From: Anticarsia gemmatalis
Lineage: Eukaryota; Arthropoda; Insecta; Lepidoptera; Erebidae
Length of the DNA: 64,000 bases
Direction: 5' to 3'
Assembly (NCBI RefSeq): GCF_050436995.1
Contig: NC_134766.1
Coordinates: forward strand, 5,146,001 to 5,210,000
Shown: piece after piece, positions 23,031-34,182 of the stretch
How the letters are laid out: each line of letters starts with the position of its first letter
How positions within the stretch are numbered: position 1 is the first letter of the stretch
The notes under the pieces: model-generated
The model's database searches: none
Seen by the model: the letters and a program-made list of their open reading frames with translations, nothing else
What the model was told of the DNA's origin: nothing
Made by a program: the position numbers and the translations under genes

Positions 23031-23425
23031 TGTAATAAAATATCAATTAATTTATTGTTTTTCGTCTTAATCTTAAAAATACTATGAATTTAACAAACAA
23101 TAGTTATTTTATTGGTTAAAATACTTTCGAAAATGTGTCAATGTACACATATTTATACTTGTGACTGTATATTTTTATTATTATTGGACCGCAATAGTTC
23201 CTACCTAGTTACAGCAAAAAATAATATCAATTGCCATACCATATAGGGTTTATTGACACAAAAATAAGACAGGAAATCATTTCCAAGTAGTACTTTACTG
23301 TTAAGTATTATAGCTTTTATTGAGACCAGTTTCAAGTTAATTGCAGATAATAATTTATCTGAAATGTGGATTACGGGTAGGGCTGTCAGCTTTTGCAAAA
23401 TTACGTAGTTTTTTATTTGTTTGTT
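23031..23425. other. anonymous AT-rich stretch
   Basis: No supported feature. Confidence 0.5.
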
Positions 23426-23690
23426 TTTAAAAAGACAACTCCCGCACTAACTCCTATAAGGAGTAATCACTTATCTTAAGTCATTACTTACTAAAGACAT
23501 TGATTTTGTGCTTTTGTGTCGCGGGAACTTTTGCAACAATAATCAAACAAACAAAAACATACAAACATCAAAGTACAACCAGATTTGAAACAACTATTTG
23601 TGGATCGCACAATTAATTGATGGGTGTGGGATCGAGCCTGCGGCCTCCCGACGCAATCATAGTCAGTATTATTGTATTGCTAAGTCTTAT
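23426..23690 (-). mobile_element. SINE-like element, family B (copy 2, longest)
   Basis: Starts AAGACAACTCCCGCACTAAC, contains TTTGTGTCGCGGGAACTTTT, AACAAACAAAAACATACAAAC, AGTACAACCAGATTTGAAAC and AACTATTTGTGGATCGCACA. It ends with TGTGGGATCGAGCCTGCGGC (23625-23644), a reversed B box, then TCCCGACGCAATC. It is longer than copies 1 and 3 and defines the family order. Confidence 0.65.
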
Positions 23691-24539
23691 ACTCATCATC
23701 ACCCAGCGTAAATCAGGAAGCGATTGATGGGTCTGGAAGTCTGTAACAGTAACCTTTGACCAGCAGTGGCAGTGGGACTCTTTTAGGCTAAAGAAAAATA
23801 ATCTTGGATTGTTAAACATACATTATGACGCTTTTTGGCCGAAAGTGATTTTTAGTCATAAAAATCGATTAGGTTTTGGAATGCTGCCTACAAAAATGGT
23901 GACCAATGAGTGCCAATGACGTAAGCGTCCGGAAGAGGACAAACACCTACGATTTTAAGTACTTACAACCTTTTCATGTCACAATTTGACAGAAGCTAGG
24001 ACAGAAGGACTGATGGAACATCCTACCAAAATTGGAAAAGCCGGTTCAATTGAACCTCGTTCCGGGTCAGAGGTGAATTTGTTGCCCAAAATTCGTGTTT
24101 TGTACGAAATTCTTTAGTTCGTAAAATAATTTTGTTCCGTCAAGTGTGTGACACTTTAACGAACTTTCACCACACATGTTTGTTTATTTACACAAACGTT
24201 TAGTATTTATTTACTCTCTTTCGGTTCACACTTCTCATTGGACGTAGCGTTACATAAAATGCCTATTTTTAACAGTTTAATTTGCCCATAAACTATGTGT
24301 TAACAGCCGTTCGACTCGGCCTAAAAATAAAGTCCTCAGCCTACAATCCCGCCAAACGAGACAGCTGACATTTTACAAAAAAAGAATTCACTTTTTTTAT
24401 ATTCCAATGTTTTGCAAAACGTCCTTGAGGCAAGGCTCTATCGCCTTGTGAAATGACGCCTCCACGACATCACGGGAAAAATTAACCAGGTTCTTGCATC
24501 CTTGTTTATGTTGTAGTGTGTGAAAGAGACGGGTGATAA
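23691..24539. other. anonymous stretch with a 14-bp palindrome
   Basis: GGTTCAATTGAACC at 24042-24055 is a perfect palindrome. Otherwise no gene or paired repeat. Confidence 0.5.
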
Positions 24540-24680
24540 AGGTGAATGATGCGTGTGGTGAGCTCCGACTCCAGTTAGTCTCAGGCCGCAGCGCGTGCGG
24601 CGCAAACGCGCATTGCGTTATTCAAATAACGAATTGTCGCGTTCGGAAATACGAAATTTTACGAAGTTTATCGATGTGCA
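24540..24680 (+). other. local GC rise, possible untranslated exon or promoter
   Basis: GC and CpG content rises sharply around CTCAGGCCGCAGCGCGTGCG and GGCGCAAACGCGCATTGCG, with an initiator-like CCAGTTAGTC at 24571-24580. I tested the +28 position for a downstream promoter element from both possible start sites and found none. The 72-codon frame across it lacks an ATG. It is suggestive only. Confidence 0.25.
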
Positions 24681-25044
24681 TTGTTCTGTGTTTTACTGTG
24701 AACTTGTGAGAGGTGTTATTTTAGATTCTTTTATTATTAAATCTAACTTCAGATCCTCGGATTATCTCATATCTAGTTATTTTTTGCGGCCAGTTCGTGC
24801 ATGTGATTTATAACATAGAATTACTAAAATAACCATGTTTGTAAAAAATCTAACAAGGCGATCTCTCGTGATCGTTTATTTTGGTCGCGTTAATTTTAAG
24901 TAACGTACAAACTTTCGTAATATCTGAAAGTTGAAATGCAATTTTAAAAGGTACAATTTACACATTATTTATAGCAATTAATATCGACCCAAAAAATTTA
25001 AACACAAAAACTTCCTGCCTTGAAATGCGTGAATTTTAAACATA

Positions 25045-25175
25045 ATAGGTAGCCTATTACAACTGAAGATGTAGATAGAGGTGTGTGAAATACACCCACG
25101 TTTCGCCATTTACAACATATGTAAGTCCCATTTCTAAGGAGGCGAGCTTAACTACCAGGCACGTTACCAAACTCC
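25045..25175 (-). mobile_element. SINE family A fragment (body)
   Basis: AGCCTATTACAACTGAAGATG, GAGGTGTGTGAAATACACCC, ACGTTTCGCCATTTACAACA, TAAGGAGGCGAGCTTA and GGCACGTTACCAAACTCCG match the bodies at 22790-22905 and 61068-61135. The tRNA-like head is absent, replaced by the Helitron-like fragment that follows. Confidence 0.6.
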
Positions 25176-25189
25176 GTTCTCTTTGTAAG

Positions 25190-25345
25190 AAATATCTTAT
25201 ATATAAAATTTCCATGTCACAATGTTAGTTACCGTACTCCTCCGAACAGACCTATTCTCATGAAATTTTGTGAGCATATTGAGTAGGTCTGAGAATCAGC
25301 CAACATCTATTTTTCATACCCTTAACTTACACTATTTTTTTCATT
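25190..25345 (+). mobile_element. Helitron-like 5' fragment
   Basis: TTATATATAAAATTTCCATG, TGTCACAATGTTAGTTACCG, TACTCCTCCGAACAGACC, TCATGAAATTTTGTGAGCAT and ATTGAGTAGGTCTGAGAATC match, on the other strand, the element at 44910-45103. No CTAG end is seen, so this is a truncated copy that abuts a SINE fragment. Confidence 0.55.
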
Positions 25346-25746
25346 TTTATATTGCAAAACAACGTTTGCCGTTTCAGATAGTTCTAATATAAATTAGAAA
25401 AATCGGATAGTTTTAAATGAATTGTACCAAAAGTATGCATCTTTTTCCAAACCTCTTGAACAGTGTGTTCTTTGTGTTATGTTTATACAAGTTCAGAAAT
25501 AAACTCGACAGTTAACCGTCGCGCGAGTGTCATTTGAACGACTTTTATTTAGAACTCAACGTTTTATTGGAAAAGACACATATGGTGGATGTTAAATATT
25601 TTGATGGTAAATATACAAATGATTTAGAACTAAAAGCTGTTAGAGAGTTTTGTTTGATAATGACATGATATTAGTTTATGTTTTTGTATTTTTGATCCGG
25701 TGTATTACATAAAAATACTAAATTATACTTACAAAATTAGGATAGG
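25346..25746. other. anonymous AT-rich stretch
   Basis: No supported feature. Confidence 0.5.
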
Positions 25747-25805
25747 TATTCTTCTTCTTCTTCTTCTTATCGTATGGTTAGTGGTCGACCTAGTGTCAAA
25801 GTTTT
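25747..25805 (+). repeat. (TTC)n tract plus 'GGTTAGTGGTCGACCTAGTG' repeat
   Basis: Six to seven CTT units lead into ATCGTATGGTTAGTGGTCGACC and TAGTGTCAAAGTT. The same unit recurs at 52038-52115, reversed at 39091-39163, and in part at 52443-52491. It looks like a short retroelement family starting or ending in a TTC microsatellite. Confidence 0.6.
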
Positions 25806-26287
25806 AATATACATGTCAGTCTCAGTTATTCTAAACTTTGTTACGACAGGTAAAAAGCTTTTCTCGGCTTTGATGACTCGGTACGGCTTTATTTTGGTAA
25901 TGCTTAACCACTGATTGTAGCAAAAACTCTCCTATCGTTATAATATAACTTGCTTTGCGAAATAATTTCGAAATTTCGACAGCTAATGTACAGTTACACT
26001 AAAAAAATGTCAAAGTTATTCTCCGATAAAGATATCTAACGATAGAAAAATCTGTCTTCAATAACAAATATTAATAAAAATACCACATTTTAACGTATTC
26101 CGTATAAGGAAAAATAATTTGAAAATCGTAGCAGTAAAAATATGATTGTAGTAAATTCCTTCACACTACGGAATGTGGTAGAGGTCACATAACGCTATCT
26201 CAACTAGTTGTACAAGTTAGGCCATAAGTGTCATATGTTATGCAGGCCTAGGTCTCTTGGTCACCTAGACATACATACATACATACA
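25806..26287. other. anonymous AT-rich stretch ending in (CATA)n
   Basis: No gene. A five-unit CATA tract at about 26269-26288 lies directly before the next Helitron. Confidence 0.5.
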
Positions 26288-26418
26288 TCTATACTAATAT
26301 TATAAAGCAGAAGAGTTTGCTTGTTTGTTTGTTTTGAAAAATTATTTCAGTGTTAGATAGCCCATTTATCCAGGTAGGCTATAGGCTATATATCATCACG
26401 CTACGACCAATAGGAGAC
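26288..26418 (+). mobile_element. truncated Helitron-like element (copy 3)
   Basis: Starts TCTATACTAATATTATAAAG after an A, continues with GAAGAGTTTGCTTGTTTGTT, AGATAGCCCATTTATCCAGG and ATCACGCTACGACCAATAGG. It then breaks off before the 3' hairpin and CTAG. An internal segment (about 30 bp, the GCGCTAATCTCAGGAACTAC block of the intact copy) is also missing. Confidence 0.75.
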
Positions 26419-27100
26419 CAAGACCCGTTGCATTATAATATTATATGACGTTATGAGTGTTTGTGTCATCTGTATGTATGTATGAAAGGATTACAAAACG
26501 AGAAAGTTTGCGTATGCAAGTTTTGGTATCAATCAAGTGTCAATCCACTTATACCGCTGCTTAATACAAACCGAAATCCATTTATTTATCTATTAAAAAC
26601 TGTTCTAAATCAACATAAATTAATCTTCTATCGGAAAACCAACATGTAACATATTATTTGTTTAAACATTCATTTATCAACCCACTCTTCAATTGCAACA
26701 CAACTACAAAATATCTTGGCAGTGTTTCAGGCCAAGCTACAAAAGAAAAGTACCGACAACTCGAATGTATTTTACAAGAACCATTTAGAAGGAATTTTGA
26801 TCTAGTTTAACTTAGAATCTTGTAAAACGGCTATATAAATTTATTATCCATTGTGTTGTGCTTAAAATACAGATTTTGTTGAATATATACTTTTATTGTT
26901 ACGCAATACTTGTGCAAATCTAGAAACTGCTAGTGAACTTAACCCGCTCCCAAAAATAACTACATTTTTTTACTCTTACACGGCACCAATATGAAATCTT
27001 CAAATTATATATTTTTTTTATTTCAAGTAGTACCTAAATCTTCTGAAAGTTCTAAACTTATCACAGCTTCTCCCCTGGACCTCCTCAGCATGAAAAGATT
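26419..27100. other. anonymous AT-rich stretch
   Basis: No supported feature. Confidence 0.5.
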
Positions 27101-27236
27101 TTCCTTTGTAAAATAGTGTCTCATGGGTTAAGCCATATAGCAATAATAAAGTATGACAAATTTCATTAAAATCCGTTTTTGCGTGAAATAGTAATAAACT
27201 ACTGTATGCCATCCTTACAAACTTTCGCATATATCA
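27101..27236 (+). repeat. relic of dispersed Helitron/LINE-tail-like repeat
   Basis: AAATTTCATTAAAATCCGTT, TTTGCGTGAAATAGTAATAAA, CATCCTTACAAACTTTCGC and ATATATCATTGGCAGGAT follow the block order of the other relics. The antisense 70-codon ORF is a shadow. Confidence 0.5.
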
Positions 27237-27503
27237 TTGGCAGGATAGAACTTGGCTCTATTCACACTCACATTTCACAAGATGAATCTAACCGCAGTTA
27301 CCCCACATGCGTATTGTAAATCCTCTTAACCGTATGAACTAAATTCTTCAGAAACAGGTCAAATCGTTCCAAGAGTTGTACTCAAATATTTAGGTTTTGT
27401 ATTGACAGATGTTATTGCTCTATCTTTGACTTGTATTGCAACCGGTCTCGTAAATATTTGGCTTTATGGGTCTTGCTTGTCATCAATATGTAAACAATTG
27501 CTT

Positions 27504-27672
27504 CAGTAGGGCAATTCTCTACAGTCCGTACTGTCGAGTATCGAGAGATGACATTTAAAATGTTCTGCAAAAATAGTTTCTACGATCTCCGCTAGAGGCG
27601 CTGATCAGATTTTAATAATTTTTTTTTGATAGCTAGCGGTTGCCGGTAGTCGATAGTGGAAGAGAATCAGTC
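27504..27672 (+). mobile_element. TIR element, family M (copy 3)
   Basis: Opens CAGTAGGGCAATTCTCTAC, then GTCCGTACTGTCGAGTATCG, the core GCTAGAGGCGCTGATCAG, and ends GCCGGTAGTCGATAGTGGAA then GAGAAT. Both inverted ends are recognisable. Confidence 0.75.
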
Positions 27673-28500
27673 TAAGGATCATATTATTAATGTCTTGCAA
27701 AATGGTCAGCTGCTTAGTACTTGTAACCCGCGGTCCTGTATGACAAGATGTAAGCATGTGAAAGAAATAAGGGTAGTTTGTAGGCAATGTAATAAGTGAC
27801 GTTCTTTGGTCTATTGCTGCCCCTACGGAAAAGAGGCGCGTATGGTTCAGATTTTTTTAGGTTAGATGATAATGTTAGTTCGTTGGTTACTTATTAGTAA
27901 TCTATTTTAACTCTCGTCATAGACCACCACGCTGACTAAATAGTGTAATATTAGTAATCAAAATTATTTGTTGTTGATGTCATAATAAATGAATAACCGA
28001 ATTCTATAACATTTTATTTTGTTGTGTAATTCGGATTTTCCTAAAGGAAATTGTATTTTTTCCTCGATTCTTCTCCTAAATGAAACATTTACTTTAATTT
28101 CGAAACTGAGCTGAGAAATAACATACATTCTTTTCGTTTCACCTCCAAATTTAATATTAAAATTATGTGCATTGTCGCTCGTAACTTACCAATAATAAGT
28201 TGTGTATTTCATCAACATCTTAAATCTGTATCATCCAACGCCGATTACGAGAGCACCTGACCTTATTGCAAGAGATCACCAATATGATTTGTGTACCTTT
28301 CTAAGGAGTCCCCTCCCCTACTGACGTCTTTCAATTGTCAGCCCCATTATTGTCACAAATAATCATCAAACGATATCGTCTACCTCTTTAATCGAGCCTA
28401 GAAACGACTTCTATCACCTGTCATTTTTACTAAAGAATATTTTAATATTCCCATAAACTGTCGCGAGTCTCGTCGCTATTTTTATGTTATTACAAACAGT
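27673..28500. other. anonymous stretch
   Basis: No supported gene, paired repeat or structure. Confidence 0.5.
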
Positions 28501-28650
28501 AGTGAGTGGTGACGTTAGTAATATTTGTGCGCGTAAGGACAGCGCGGCTGTTGTCAAACAAATCGTCTCCACGCGACTGAGTCACTCTCGCTAGGTTAAA
28601 CTTAGACTGTAACCGACTCGTCTACGGTTCAGTGTCATGTTACATGTTTC
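28501..28650. other. local GC rise, possible untranslated exon or promoter
   Basis: GCGCGTAAGGACAGCGCGGC, CCACGCGACTGAGTCACTC and ACCGACTCGTCTACGG stand out in GC content. GGTTCAGTGTC (28627-28637) is initiator-like, but +28 to +33 does not match a downstream promoter element. TGAGTCA at 28579-28585 is an AP-1-like site by sequence. No reading frame is supported. Confidence 0.2.
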
Positions 28651-28963
28651 TTTCTTTCTTTGTTCATCTTTTGGTCCGAAACTGTCACGATATTTTTAAT
28701 TGCTTTGTTTAGTTCATTGCGTAGATTTGATTTTGTGTCGTGTATTTTGTAAGAACCTAGCATTGTTGTAGTTGTCTTTCATAAAATGGAACCATAGGAT
28801 CAAACTTGCACAGTTAGTAAATATCTGTCACATAATCCGGTAGATAAAGTGACAGCTGAAAAGAAAACAGCTGTAAAATTTCCACCTGATAACCTGTCAG
28901 GCACTTATTCTGAATTGATGAAACCGGGCGAGCAAAACCACTTTGGTGGTATAGATAGTTAAA

Positions 28964-29104
28964 CAGTAGCGTTAGGACTATCGGTACTGTCTGCATATTG
29001 CAACAATAGTTGACTGCAGCGTCCGTTAGAGGCGGTTATCAAACTTTCATAAAAAAAAATCGATTGCTAGACGGTTTTTGATAGTCGATAGTAATAGGAA
29101 ATCA
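28964..29104 (+). mobile_element. TIR element, family M (copy 4, diverged)
   Basis: CAGTAGCGTTAGGACTATCG, GTACTGTCTGCATATTG, GTCCGTTAGAGGCGGTTATC and TTGATAGTCGATAGTAATAG keep the family order but with many substitutions and deletions, so it is an old copy. Confidence 0.6.
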
Positions 29105-29614
29105 CTCATCAGGAATACGCAGACGATGACACACAAAGGGGATAACCTAGCAGTCATTCATATTAGTGATATCGTCATCAAAAAGTACAGGTATTCAACT
29201 GATAAATTATATAAACCGGGATAAAACCCAAAGACCTAACTACAACGGTACTTAAAAATAATTTCCTTAAGTCAAACGTGCTTCAAATTCTTGATAACAT
29301 CTCATTTCCTTATATCCGAAATTACACGTATTTTACCGTATTATTTTCCAACTGCAGGAAAACTGTTTTAATCTACATATTTTCCTGTTGATGAGATCAA
29401 TTGTGAATTAAAGCACGATACTGATTACCTAATTTCTATTTGCATTGTCGTATAACACGTCAATGTCCATTTTCCGGTTGTTATTATCCCCGTTACGGTA
29501 TTAATAATTTTCCTCTGCTGGCCATGACTTACCTCTAGGAATGAGACTCGGGGGCTAAAAATATCGTCCGTTAAGCGACTTTACAAACAACTTTTTTTAA
29601 ATTCGTCTACTGTT
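29105..29614. other. anonymous AT-rich stretch
   Basis: No supported feature. Confidence 0.5.
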
Positions 29615-29669
29615 TTTAGCGTGGTCTGGGCTGCAGCCCAAGTAGCCCTTAGGTAGATCCGGCCCTGAA
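29615..29669 (-). mobile_element. possible hAT-type transposon end
   Basis: Read on the minus strand from 29669 the sequence starts CAGGGCCGGATCTACCTAAG, like the CAGGGCCGGAT ends common among hAT transposons. The opposite end was not found, so at best this is a solo terminus. It overlaps a short antisense ORF that I treat as a shadow. Confidence 0.3.
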
Positions 29670-31164
29670 TGAGAGAGGAACCTAGAGCCCTTATTAGACC
29701 TAACTCCTCCTCTCCTCAAATGAATTATTAGGCATGTAAGTTTTCTTGATGGCTTTCGTTGTTGAAGCAAAGCATATTTTTTTTCGATACACATATAACT
29801 TTCGAAAATAATTTGTGTGTGGCTTTGAACCCTCGGCCATTTGTGTACGATTCGAATGTTCCTAACACTGCTTACTTATACTTTATTTTATTAATAAACA
29901 AAATTATTCAAATCGCCGAAATGATTACGTGTTCCGTAAATTGAATTCTTTGTACCAATCTGTTTTCATCGTATAAAATTACTTTTTCTAGATACTTAAT
30001 GTTTCCTTATAAAAGCAATTTGGGGAGTATTTCGAGCGATTATTTTTATGTCTTCTTGTATAATGTCAATTGTATTTTTAGGTCTTTATTTATTTGGAAC
30101 GAAACGACGAAACCTTTTGTAGAAAAAGCGTGTTTGAACTTGAGTTATTTTGATGTAAATATTGACATTGTTATGTTGTATGAAGATTCTTTTGTCAGAA
30201 TAAAACGTTGGTTATTTACTTATCTATGTAAAATCATGCCCGTTTTCTATAGGGATAGGCAGAGACCAAGGAATTATTTAGGTCAAATATTTACTGTGAA
30301 AGTAGTCGTTACAATAGTTGTTTAAAAACTGAACTTTATGAAGAAATAACTTATAGAATAAGGTCTTAAAGAAATGACAATTTCAACAATAACATTTTAT
30401 ACAACTTCACGGTTGTTCGGAAACAATAATGCCATTTAAAGACCCCCACAGAAAGAATAATTATCCTCAATTATAACAATACGAAAACTTAATAAGCACT
30501 TGCAATAATATTAATCAAGAATCACATTAACGACGCAAATCAATTTCACTCGACCACCTTGACGTTAAAATGGCGGCCATTTTGAAATTTACAAAAAGAC
30601 CACACTAATTATGAACTCGGACCATTGTTTTTGACTTTAAGGCGAAAAATTTAATTGTTAATGAGCTATCAAAAGGACGTCTGTTGGTTAAACTAGGTGA
30701 TATTTACGTGGTTAAAGAATTTTAAGCCGATTCTGAAGCGGTTGTGACTTTATTTGGTACAGTTTCCTTATAGCCAATGATCAGGGTGCTGGTCACGATT
30801 TGCGAATTAACTGAGAATCTGTTAATGTGTTACTATAGTTAATTTTGTTTCGGATATGGTAGGTTCGACAAATATGTACGTTGCTACTTTGAGACGATTT
30901 TGGGCAATATTTATTAAAAATCGCAAGGGAAAAGTAAAAGCTGCATCAAATTTGCTTAAATTTCAATAAGAAACAAAACAGAATTTAATCAAGTTATGTT
31001 GTTATTTCATACAAACATGATTGATTCAGAGAATTTTAAACAAAAGTGTTAAGTAGTTCATGCATTACGTTTTAATTCTTTACAAACTTTAGAGCCATTC
31101 TAACGGAGAACAACAGACTTTAGTTTAGTTTTTGCGTAAAAAAACATTTCCGTACTTCAATTAA
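29670..31164. other. anonymous AT-rich stretch
   Basis: The 108-codon ORF at 29999-30325 is very AT-rich, ends in a repeat-like CTATAGGGATAGGCAGAGACC phrase and shows no protein-family features, so I do not call it a gene. AAAATGGCGGCCATTTT at 30568-30584 is a near-palindrome (8-bp arms) resembling a YY1/Pho-type core. Confidence 0.45.
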
Positions 31165-31322
31165 CCCTCGTGACACTGTCTTTGACGGACCGGCTTCTAG
31201 TCGCGATTCTAGCTGCGTAAATAAGTTTTTCTGGGGTGTTTTAATTCAGGTTATAAACTCCAAATTTTATCAAATTTTAGCATAACCTCGCAAAACTTCG
31301 TATGATAATATTAGTAGGATTG
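31165..31322 (+). repeat. relic of dispersed Helitron/LINE-tail-like repeat
   Basis: GGCTTCTAGTCGCGATTCTAG, TAATTCAGGTTATAAACTCC, AAATTTTATCAAATTTTAGC and CTTCGTATGATAATATTAGTAGGA have the order and ending of the other relics. Confidence 0.5.
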
Positions 31323-33030
31323 ATCTAAGCTTCGAGAAATATCACACACAAAATATATAGGTATCACCACTTCAAATTCTAGGAATAACGTTACAAGTTA
31401 GTTATTTAGGTTTCATTCGCAGTTCCACGGTTTTGTAGCGACAGTAATAGTTATTGCGATGTGAATGATGGCCTCGCGTTTCATCTGCGTGGCGAAATAT
31501 ACGCGATTTTGTTTATTGGTGTTCTTCATTGCTTTAATCGCTTATTGGAAATGGTTGTGTTGAAATTGAACTTAGTTTAAAGTATATGAGAATTATGTTA
31601 CTTTTAATTATTGGTAAAGTTCATCTTAGTTACAATTCTTTCGGGAGTGGCCTATAGTTTGCCTCAACTTTTTAGGATTTTTTACGATTTCCTTAAGCCA
31701 ATATTTATAAGAATAAATGCTGGCTTAAATATTATGTTGTTTAGTAAGTATGTCAGACTGTTTGTTATGCTTTCATTGATAAACGGCTCAACCGATTTAG
31801 GTGAAATTAGGCCGGGTGAATTGAGCCTGTAATCCGGTGAAAGATAGAAGAAGATAGTTAGTTTCTATAACACAAGTATGCGTTGTTACAAAATCTTGGA
31901 CCACACTGATTTAATAGGTCCATAAAATCTGATTAGCCATTACAAACTGCAACAGTCTTTAAATTTGCATGTAATAAGCAACTTCGTCTTACCTTGAACC
32001 GAACTTAATGCTAAATGCTTAATAATATGTATTATTATAGCTAAACCATTATCTTATTTATTGAGGTCTGTCAGACCCACTAAGTCACGCATAATGTTGT
32101 TTAGATTCAAATGTTATTTCTATTTCGCAATAGTACAATTAGTGAATATTAAATGCATTGATGCGATCCTGACTTATTTGATTTTAACGTTGCAAAACTT
32201 ACTTCTGAAAACCTTTATAAATTTCTTTTAGAGGCTTATGTTATTATGTTGGAGCATATCATTTTTGAGTAAACAAAAAGATAGCTATTTATTTATAAAC
32301 TCTAAAAAAAAACTAGAACACAAATACTAATGTTAACAAATCTTGAGTTATTTAAGGTTGAATATCCTTTTTTTTTAATTATTTCCTGAATTAAATTATT
32401 AAACAAGTGCCCCGGAGACTCACAACAAAATTGAAAAAGAAAACAAGTCAGTAATCGTAGGCATTGTAAGTCTAAGAGTCTCCAAACGCATTCTTATCAA
32501 GAATATATTATTAATCCGTATAATTGACTAATGAATTATTATCTTATAACTTAAACAAAGCTTATAATTCTATTATCAGATAACTGCAATTCCCAGCCTT
32601 TGTTTTAAATGTCAAATGTATTGGTAATACACAGTTGTGTTAACTAATAATATTAAATGTGCATTTATAGTAACAAAGTTATACTTGCACTAAAACTTTG
32701 TCTACGATTTGTTTACGGATATTCAGTTTTGTAAGATAATACTTTAGTTTAGCTTCTATAATAAGTATATTACTTAACGTCTTTTTAGTTTATAAAAGTA
32801 TTAATTTTGTTTGTCTGTTGATATCTGAAACTTCTGAATTCTGTATTCCACAGTTATTTGGCTTAATACTGTACTTTTCTAAACTTTAAAGACTTAGTTT
32901 AAGTTGGCAAAAGCTTAAGAATATAAAAAATCTGTAATACTTCACAAAAATAAAACATTTTTAACAAAAGACTATTTAACCAGCTTCTCATATTTATGTA
33001 CTTAATACCTAGTAACTTTAATCGGACTAA
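31323..33030. other. anonymous AT-rich stretch
   Basis: No supported gene or repeat pair in about 1.7 kb. The 73-codon ORF near 31611 lacks an ATG start and resembles no family I know. Confidence 0.5.
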
Positions 33031-33150
33031 CCCCCGGTTTCTGAGGTACATTTAGCGGTAGTTTATCTATCCAGTAGCGTTTTTTTTTATATGAGTTTAA
33101 ACGCTATTGAATAGATAAACTACCGCTAAATGTACCTCAGAAACCGGGGG
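33031..33150. mobile_element. palindromic MITE, family H (copy C, most complete)
   Basis: CCCCCGGTTTCTGAGGTACA then TTTAGCGGTAGTTTATCTAT form the left arm. The right arm is the near-exact reverse complement, about 52 bp long, around a short T-rich centre. TAA flanks both sides (33028-33030 and 33151-33153). The arms make up almost the whole 120 bp. The perfect arms and clean 3-bp duplication suggest the youngest copy in the window. There is no ORF, so it must move with a transposase supplied elsewhere, plausibly PIF/Harbinger. Confidence 0.85.
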
Positions 33151-33153
33151 TAA

Positions 33154-34117
33154 ATCGCCGTTTTAATCCTGATATAAGTATTAGTCACAGTTCGTGTATT
33201 ATTTTTGAAGCTTTCCGTCACACGGTGTTTCCATATTCACAGGAAAATGTTTATCATTGTAATTACTATGAAGTAAAGTTATGTAGATTGTAAGTAATTG
33301 CGTTATAATTACGATTATTAAGTCAGCGGTCATAGGTAATATTTATTGATCTTGTCGTAATTCAAAGGTTTATACAAAAACAAGGACAAACTTGTCAAAT
33401 AATTAAAACAAAGTTTATTAATCATAGATTTACGCCCGCAGCTTTGCCCATGTGAAAATTCCCCACTTTGCGATGTATTGCCAAAAAATCTCTTCATTCT
33501 GGTAGGAACATAATATGTTTAAAATTTTAGCTTTTTACATTCAATAGTCAGTATTAAATTAAGGATATTTATGAAAAAAGAATACTTGTAGGAAATATTA
33601 GTTAGTTTCTGAAATTACCACTAACACTACCAAATTATAACTACTTATTTTACTCTTTTGGAGAAAATAGTCGTCTTTGAACTTTAGTAGTTAAAATACA
33701 GAATTAACAGAGGTCAGAATACCTATCTTTCTTCATCAAAATAATACAGAAAAAAAGTGAGCTATCAATAACAAAACTAAAGTTCACTGAACTTCCGGCA
33801 CAGGTACAGAAATACAGCGCAAACTGCGTAATAACTCCGTATCTAATGAGAACGTTTCACAAAGGATAATTACTTATATTCATTTGTAAGAGATATTTCT
33901 TTTTATACCTTAATTGAGGCTGCGTAGGAATATTAACGACTAGCTGCTACCCATGACTTCGTCCGAGTGATAACATTTCAGTCCAACATCTTAGTAGCGA
34001 GCCTTTATTTAGAAGGTATACAAAATACAAACTTTAGACCATCAGAGACCCGCAGGCTTATGTAACTGATGGTGGCCGTTTTGTTACAATTTTATTTGGA
34101 AAATACAAAGAATAATG
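33154..34117. other. anonymous stretch with two short Helitron-like fragments
   Basis: GATTTACGCCCGCAGCTTTG at about 33427-33446 and CTAGCTGCTACCCATGACTT at 33941-33960 resemble Helitron-like 3' ends (CTAG.GxxACCC). Neither extends far enough to be called an element. Confidence 0.35.
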
Positions 34118-34182
34118 CACTTAACCCATTAATGTCCTACTGCTGGGCAAGGGTCTCCTCCCGAGAGAGGGGTCCCTTTAGT
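34118..34182 (-). mobile_element. SINE family C tail fragment
   Basis: TTAACCCATTAATGTCCTACTG, CTGGGCAAGGGTCTCCTCCC and GAGAGAGGGGT match the terminal portion of family C (15225-15285; reversed at 61500-61562). The rest is absent. Confidence 0.65.

Noticed and set aside
29999..30325. 108-codon plus-strand ORF
   Set aside because: AT-driven composition, no family features, and the 3' part overlaps a repeat-like phrase.
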